A stretch of DNA of 27,348 nucleotides from Bacteroidota bacterium (GTDB taxonomy: Bacteria; Bacteroidota; Ignavibacteria; Ignavibacteriales; Ignavibacteriaceae): the NCBI GenBank assembly GCA_021796135.1, contig JAJYOQ010000008.1, forward strand, positions 1 through 27,348, read 5' to 3'. This document shows positions 23,953-27,348 of this stretch, in pieces (the stretch's first letter is position 1; every line of letters begins with the position of its first letter). The translations under genes were made by a program, and so were the position numbers. The notes below the pieces were generated by a model that saw only the letters and a list, made by a program, of their open reading frames with translations, searched no databases and was not told the origin of the DNA.

Positions 23953-24246
23953 TTACTTTGCTTCTTTCTTTTCAGCTTTTTTGTGTAACATTTTTTCTTT
24001 CTTTGCAGCTTTTTTCTCTGTCTTAGCAACTTTCTTTGCTGCTTTCTTCTCTGTTTTAGCTACTTTTTTTGCAGCTTTCTTCTCGGTCTTAGCTACTTTT
24101 TTTGCTGCTGTTTTAGCAACTTTGTGCTCTTTCTTTACCATTTCTTTCTTTTCTTTCTTTGGTGATTCCTGTGCGAAAGAAGGTGCTGTAAAGCTAGCAA
24201 ATAATACAACGGCTAATAAAGCCAAAAACATCTTACGAAAATTCAT
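23953..24246 (-). CDS. Exported lysine/alanine repeat protein (histone H1-like tail)
   Basis: A 97-residue protein with a clear signal peptide (about 1-25, ending FTAPSFAQ) followed by a mature chain of almost only Lys, Ala, Glu, Val and Thr. An 11-residue unit, KKVAKTEKKAA, occurs three times in a row with partial copies at both sides. The composition resembles histone H1-like C-termini, but the signal peptide sends it out of the cytoplasm, so nucleoid binding is unlikely; binding to anionic surface polymers or extracellular DNA is possible. AGGAGT (complement of 24252-24257) lies five bases from the ATG, and a strong terminator follows, so the gene is real despite low complexity. Confidence 0.75.
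   Translation of the reverse strand: MNFRKMFLALLAVVLFASFTAPSFAQESPKKEKKEMVKKEHKVAKTAAKKVAKTEKKAAKKVAKTEKKAAKKVAKTEKKAAKKEKMLHKKAEKKEAK
24005..24121 (-). repeat. 33-bp tandem repeat inside the Lys/Ala repeat gene
   Basis: Three 33-bp units (24005-24037, 24038-24070, 24071-24103) and a shortened fourth copy to about 24121 encode the 11-residue repeat. Most unit differences are at third codon positions (for example CTT/TTT and AGC/AGT-like changes on the coding strand), which indicates selection on the protein. Copy number may vary by slippage. Confidence 0.8.
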
Positions 24247-24485
24247 TTAAAACTCCTGAATAAAATTGATTTATTAATAATTTTTACAACGTAATGATAG
24301 GCAATAAACTCTTAATAAATAATAAATTAAACATTAATAAATCTTAATGATTAAAACGGTCTTAATTATCACCTCGCAGGATAAATCCTTTGTTCCTAAA
24401 TTTGTATGTGTCAAGTAATTAAATTTATTATGATTTTTGTCTATCATTAAAAATCACTTGTTCAACATTATAAGGAGAGCTTTCT
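24247..24485. other. Divergent intergenic region before the dienelactone hydrolase gene
   Basis: This 239-base AT-rich region holds the ribosome binding sites of the two divergent genes (complement of 24252-24257, and 24472-24477). A TAAATTTG near 24398-24405 fits the Bacteroidetes-type -7 pattern TAnnTTTG, but a matching -33 element was not clear. No small gene was found. Confidence 0.35.
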
Positions 24486-25265
24486 TTGAAACTTAAATTT
24501 CCAAAATTTATACCGTTTCTTTTATCTGTCAATATAGACGATAGTTTACTCTGCAAAAATATAATTTACAAAGACGGCGAAACTGAGTTAGAAGGATATC
24601 TTTGCTATGACCAATCAATAAAATCCAAAAGACCCGGTGTTGTGGTTGTCCATGAATGGAATGGAATCGGCGATCATGTCAAAATGCGCTGCCGAAAATT
24701 GGCTCAATTAGGATATGTCGCCTTTGCTGCGGATATATATGGGAAAGGTATTCGACCAACTACTTTTGAAGAGGCAAGTAAACAAGCTTCCGGCTTTAGA
24801 AGCAATCGCCCTCTTATGAGAAAAAGAGCTAATCTTGCCCTTGAAGAAATCAGGAAAAACGAATTCGTTGATAATAAAAATATTGCCGCTATGGGATATT
24901 GCTTCGGCGGCGGTGTCGCTTTGGAACTCGCTAGAAGCGGTGCTGATATTAATGGAGCTATCTGCTTCCATGGCAATCTCGATACTCCTAACCCCGATGA
25001 TGCTAAAAATATTAAAGGAAAAATTCTTATTTGCCACGGTGCCGATGATAAAGCAGTTACTTTTGATTCAATGACTAAGTTTATTGACGAAATGAAAAAC
25101 TCCGGCGTCAATTATGAAATCGATATCTACGGAGGCGCTGTCCACGCTTTTACAAACCCTAACTCTGGCAGCGATCCGTCACGCGGTGTCGCCTATAACC
25201 GGCAAGCCGATGAACGCTCATGGCAAAAGATGAATGAATTTTTCAAAGAAATTTTTAATAACTGA
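24486..25265 (+). CDS. Dienelactone hydrolase-family alpha/beta hydrolase
   Basis: A 259-residue alpha/beta hydrolase of the DLH family. The nucleophile is a cysteine, C139 in GYCFGG, as in true dienelactone hydrolases; the acid is D187 or D188 in HGADDKAV, and the base is H220 in GGAVHAFTNP. The core strand VVVVHEWNGIGDHVK is typical. The substrate is uncertain: many members act on other esters and lactones. The start is a TTG at 24486 with AAGGAG eight bases upstream; no in-frame ATG occurs before residue 67, so the TTG is well supported. The N-terminus (KFIPFLLS) is only weakly hydrophobic, so a cytoplasmic location is likely. It seems to be transcribed alone. Confidence 0.88.
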   Translation: MKLKFPKFIPFLLSVNIDDSLLCKNIIYKDGETELEGYLCYDQSIKSKRPGVVVVHEWNGIGDHVKMRCRKLAQLGYVAFAADIYGKGIRPTTFEEASKQASGFRSNRPLMRKRANLALEEIRKNEFVDNKNIAAMGYCFGGGVALELARSGADINGAICFHGNLDTPNPDDAKNIKGKILICHGADDKAVTFDSMTKFIDEMKNSGVNYEIDIYGGAVHAFTNPNSGSDPSRGVAYNRQADERSWQKMNEFFKEIFNN

Positions 25266-25343
25266 TCTCTTTGAAAATTAAAAAATATTTTATTTTTTTA
25301 TATTGCTTTTCCGTTCTTACTTGATTAAGTTCACGCATATTTT

Positions 25344-25366
25344 TTATCGTCACCCTCTGATGATAA
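25344..25366. promoter_or_regulatory. Near-perfect inverted repeat upstream of the nickel transporter-hyp genes
   Basis: TTATCGTCA (25344-25352) and TGATGATAA (25358-25366) pair over nine positions with one G-T mismatch and a 5-base spacer. It lies 56 bases before the transporter start. It could be a metal-regulator operator or an mRNA hairpin. It does not match the NikR consensus that I know. Confidence 0.3.
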
Positions 25367-25422
25367 ATTCTATTGATCCGGTTTTCTAATATTACCTTTT
25401 CATATATATGCGGAGTATAAGG

Positions 25423-26091
25423 ATGATAATATTTCTTACGGGTTTTGCAGCAGGATTGGTGCATGTGCTTACAGGCCCCGATCACCTCGCTGCCGTCGCT
25501 CCTCTTTCCCTTAATAGTAAAAAATCAAACTGGTTGATAGGATTTAAATGGGGAATCGGACATACGGGCGGCGTCTTCGTTGTTGCTATTATCGCACTTT
25601 TATTTAGAGAATTAATCCCGATTAACTTGCTTTCCAACTATAGCGAAAGATTTGTCGGCGTTGTCTTAATCGGTATCGGTCTGTGGGGAATTAAAAAAGT
25701 GCTTTTCAAAAATATCCATGTCCACGAACATAAACACGACGGAAGCAAACATGTGCATATCCATGCGCATGAATCATTAGAAGAACATAATAACACTGAA
25801 GCTCATAACCATTCCCACGCTGCCTTCGGTGTTGGCATTATCCACGGCTTCGCCGGTAGTTCCCATTTACTGGGTATCTTGCCTGCCCTGGCTTTGCCTA
25901 CTAGATTGCAGGCGGTTACTTATCTCCTTGCCTTTGGCGCCGGTACAATCTCGGCAATGGTCGTTTTTTCCATTATCATGGGCTCTCTGGCTGATAGATT
26001 TTCTTTTTTCGGAATTAAGGCTTATCGAGGATTGCTTATCACTTTCAGCGTTGCAGCAATTGTCATCGGTGGGTTCTGGCTTTTTATTTAA
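25423..26091 (+). CDS. Nickel/cobalt transporter-like membrane protein with a His-rich loop
   Basis: About 222 residues with roughly six membrane helices. The first helix holds HVLTGPDHLAAVAP (H14, D20, H21), an HX5DH motif close to the HX4DH signature of NiCoT permeases and typical of the UreH/NicO-like group. A second histidine set lies in GFKWGIGHTGG and GIIHGFAGSSHLLG. The loop at residues 99-132 has 12 histidines in 34 residues and probably binds Ni2+. GGAG at 25412-25415 lies seven bases before ATG 25423, so this start is preferred to the upstream ATG at 25408, which lacks a site. hypA follows by 20 bases, which points to nickel supply for hydrogenase assembly. Confidence 0.85.
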   Translation: MIIFLTGFAAGLVHVLTGPDHLAAVAPLSLNSKKSNWLIGFKWGIGHTGGVFVVAIIALLFRELIPINLLSNYSERFVGVVLIGIGLWGIKKVLFKNIHVHEHKHDGSKHVHIHAHESLEEHNNTEAHNHSHAAFGVGIIHGFAGSSHLLGILPALALPTRLQAVTYLLAFGAGTISAMVVFSIIMGSLADRFSFFGIKAYRGLLITFSVAAIVIGGFWLFI

Positions 26092-26111
26092 TTATGTATT
26101 TGTTTTGAATT

Positions 26112-26456
26112 ATGCATGAACTCTCTATTGCGGAAGAGATAATAAATATCGCTAGTCAATATGTACCTGCTGATAATAAAGCTGAGGTTCTCTCCGTATT
26201 TGTCGAAATCGGAAAGCTTAGCAATATTTTACCTGATTCGCTTGAATTCTGCTTCGATGCACTTGTCGGCGATACTAAATTAAAAGGTGCTAAACTTATT
26301 GTTAACGAAATTCCGGCTGCTGTTAAATGCGATGCTTGCGGAAATATTAGCGAAATCGAAAATGTACTTTTTCAATGCAATAATTGCGGAAGCCCAAATG
26401 TGAAATTGATTAAAGGTAATGAATTAAAAGTAACTGAAATCGAAATTAATGATTAA
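26112..26456 (+). CDS. hypA: Hydrogenase nickel-insertion protein HypA
   Basis: A 114-residue HypA that works with HypB to deliver Ni2+ to the large subunit of [NiFe] hydrogenase. The N-terminal MHELS gives the nickel ligands (Met amine, H2, with E3). The zinc site has C73/C76 (CDACG) and C89/C92 (CNNCG). The length is standard. No ribosome binding site is visible before the ATG (GAATTATG). It lies between the transporter and hypB in a tight operon (14 bases to hypB). Confidence 0.95.
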   Translation: MHELSIAEEIINIASQYVPADNKAEVLSVFVEIGKLSNILPDSLEFCFDALVGDTKLKGAKLIVNEIPAAVKCDACGNISEIENVLFQCNNCGSPNVKLIKGNELKVTEIEIND

Positions 26457-26470
26457 TTACGGGAGGAAAT

Positions 26471-27124
26471 ATGAGCCGCCTTACTATAGAAAGAAAAGTT
26501 TTAGAAAAAAACGATGCTATCGCTAATGATATCAGATCTTCTTTCTCCAAGAATAATATCTTTGCTATTAATTTAGTTAGCTCTCCGGGTTCCGGAAAAA
26601 CTAGTCTTGTCGAAAAAACTATCGCCTTTGCTAAAGATAAAATTAAAATAGCTGTTATCGAAGGCGATGTTCAAACAGATCTCGATGCACAAAGAATTGA
26701 GGCGCTGAATATCCCTGTAATTCAAATTGTTACTAACGGCGCTTGCCACCTCGAAGCCGGTCTCGTCCGCGATGCTTACAATCAGTTGAATACTGACAAA
26801 ATTGAATTGCTGATTATCGAAAATGTCGGCAATTTGGTCTGCCCTTCCGGATATGACCTTGGCGAAGATCTTAAAGTTGTAATTTTAAGTACTACTGAAG
26901 GCGATGATAAACCTCTTAAATATCCGGCTATGTTCAGAAATTCCCGTGTATTAATTATAAATAAAATAGACCTAGTTCCTTATACCCGCTGCTCACTCGA
27001 AACATTAAGAAGTAATGCGTTGTCTATTAATCCGTCTTTGAAAATATTTGAAACATCATGCACTACAGGCGAAGGTATTGATTTATGGTGCAATTGGCTT
27101 GAATCGCAATTGATAAATCGATGA
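26471..27124 (+). CDS. hypB: Hydrogenase nickel-insertion GTPase HypB
   Basis: A 217-residue SIMIBI-class GTPase. The P-loop is at residues 37-44 (SSPGSGKT), the switch region has EGDVQTDLDAQRIEA (about 64-78), and the guanine-specificity motif is NKID (164-167). The conserved metal site at the dimer interface is present: C92 and H93 (GACHLE) and C124 (NLVCP). The N-terminal CXXCGC nickel site and the His-rich stretch of some HypB proteins are absent, so this is the short form; nickel storage may rest with the His-rich loop of the neighbouring transporter. GGGAGG stands before the ATG. Its stop overlaps the hypF start by four bases (ATGA at 27121-27124), showing translational coupling. Confidence 0.96.
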   Translation: MSRLTIERKVLEKNDAIANDIRSSFSKNNIFAINLVSSPGSGKTSLVEKTIAFAKDKIKIAVIEGDVQTDLDAQRIEALNIPVIQIVTNGACHLEAGLVRDAYNQLNTDKIELLIIENVGNLVCPSGYDLGEDLKVVILSTTEGDDKPLKYPAMFRNSRVLIINKIDLVPYTRCSLETLRSNALSINPSLKIFETSCTTGEGIDLWCNWLESQLINR

Positions 27125-27348
27125 TCTCAAGAGTTTATATTGTTATCCGAGGCGCTGTTCAGGGTGTCGGCTTCCGACCCTTTGTTTATAACCTCGCTCT
27201 GAAAATGGGAATGAAGGGCTATGTCCTTAATTCTTCATCAGGCGTTTTTATCGAAGCTGAAAACCATAAGGAATTATTGAATGAATTTATCCTTAAAATT
27301 CAAAATGAGAAACCTGCGCTTGCTGTAATTACCGGATTCGCTTTTTTT
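27121..27348 (+). CDS. hypF: Carbamoyltransferase HypF, N-terminal part (cut by window end)
   Basis: An open frame from ATG 27121 runs to the window end (76 codons, no stop). It begins MISRVYIVIRGAVQGVGFRP and continues FVYNLALKMGMKGYVLNSS, the acylphosphatase-like domain that opens HypF, with the catalytic arginine in GVGFRP. HypF makes the carbamoyl group used for the CN ligands of the [NiFe] active site. The YrdC-like and Kae1-like domains should follow outside the window. It overlaps the hypB stop by four bases, in the same operon. Confidence 0.92.
   Translation, partial: MISRVYIVIRGAVQGVGFRPFVYNLALKMGMKGYVLNSSSGVFIEAENHKELLNEFILKIQNEKPALAVITGFAFF

Noticed and set aside
24005..24121. Tandem repeats as a possible CRISPR array
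   Set aside because: The 33-bp units are directly adjacent with no spacers and encode an in-frame peptide repeat.
23981..24250. Plus-strand frame coding a Phe/Ala/Leu-rich repeat protein
   Set aside because: It is the complement of the Lys/Ala repeat gene; the minus-strand frame has a signal peptide, a ribosome binding site and a terminator, and the plus frame has none.
24704..25111. Open frames on the minus strand and in another plus frame within the hydrolase gene
   Set aside because: They are shadows of a well-supported gene with intact catalytic residues and have no family features of their own.
25266..25320. A/T-run region after the hydrolase gene as a terminator
   Set aside because: It holds long A and T runs but no GC-containing stem.

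Overview
The window looks like chromosomal DNA from a member of the Ignavibacteria (Bacteroidetes/Chlorobi superphylum). The main reason is that two secreted proteins end in the type IX secretion (T9SS) sorting domain, with the YPNPFNP start, a VYDILGR-like core and a final KKLLLIK-like tail that is common in that group. The DNA is AT-rich. Several genes have a clear AGGAG ribosome binding site, while others start after AT-rich sequence with none.

Layout. (1) 1-3.5 kb: a DUF2231 membrane protein, an OmpR-family response regulator and its sensor kinase form one operon. An exported rubrerythrin follows. Both transcription units have the same 11-bp-period direct repeat (TTTTAAG-N4-TTTTAAG) upstream, which looks like the binding site of the response regulator. 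(2) 3.7-6.7 kb: a soluble double-PAS histidine kinase and a PepP-type Xaa-Pro aminopeptidase. (3) 6.7-19.8 kb, minus strand: a T9SS-sorted BNR/Asp-box protein with an upstream lipoprotein; a membrane-spanning transcription regulator (laminin-G-like and kelch-like outer part, SARP-type winged helix and BTAD-like inner part); a CstA transporter; a 1358-residue T9SS-sorted multidomain protein; and a small secreted H-type lectin. (4) 20-23.9 kb, plus strand: three unfamiliar genes in a row. These are a helical protein faintly like a sigma factor, a short acidic protein whose N-terminus resembles anti-sigma factors, and a membrane protein with a Lon (S16)-like domain inside and a beta-rich part outside. 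This is the best candidate for an undescribed system. (5) 23.9-25.3 kb: an exported lysine/alanine repeat protein and a dienelactone hydrolase-family enzyme. (6) 25.4 kb to the end: a nickel transporter-like protein, hypA, hypB and the start of hypF, which are maturation genes for a [NiFe] hydrogenase.

How they fit together. The left block pairs a two-component system with a probable oxidative-stress target. The middle is cell-surface biology: T9SS cargo, lectin, lipoprotein, nutrient uptake and a transmembrane regulator. The three-gene module may be a signalling device that crosses the membrane. The right end supplies and inserts nickel for a hydrogenase whose structural genes are outside the window. 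No rRNA, tRNA, CRISPR array, insertion sequence or prophage was recognised.
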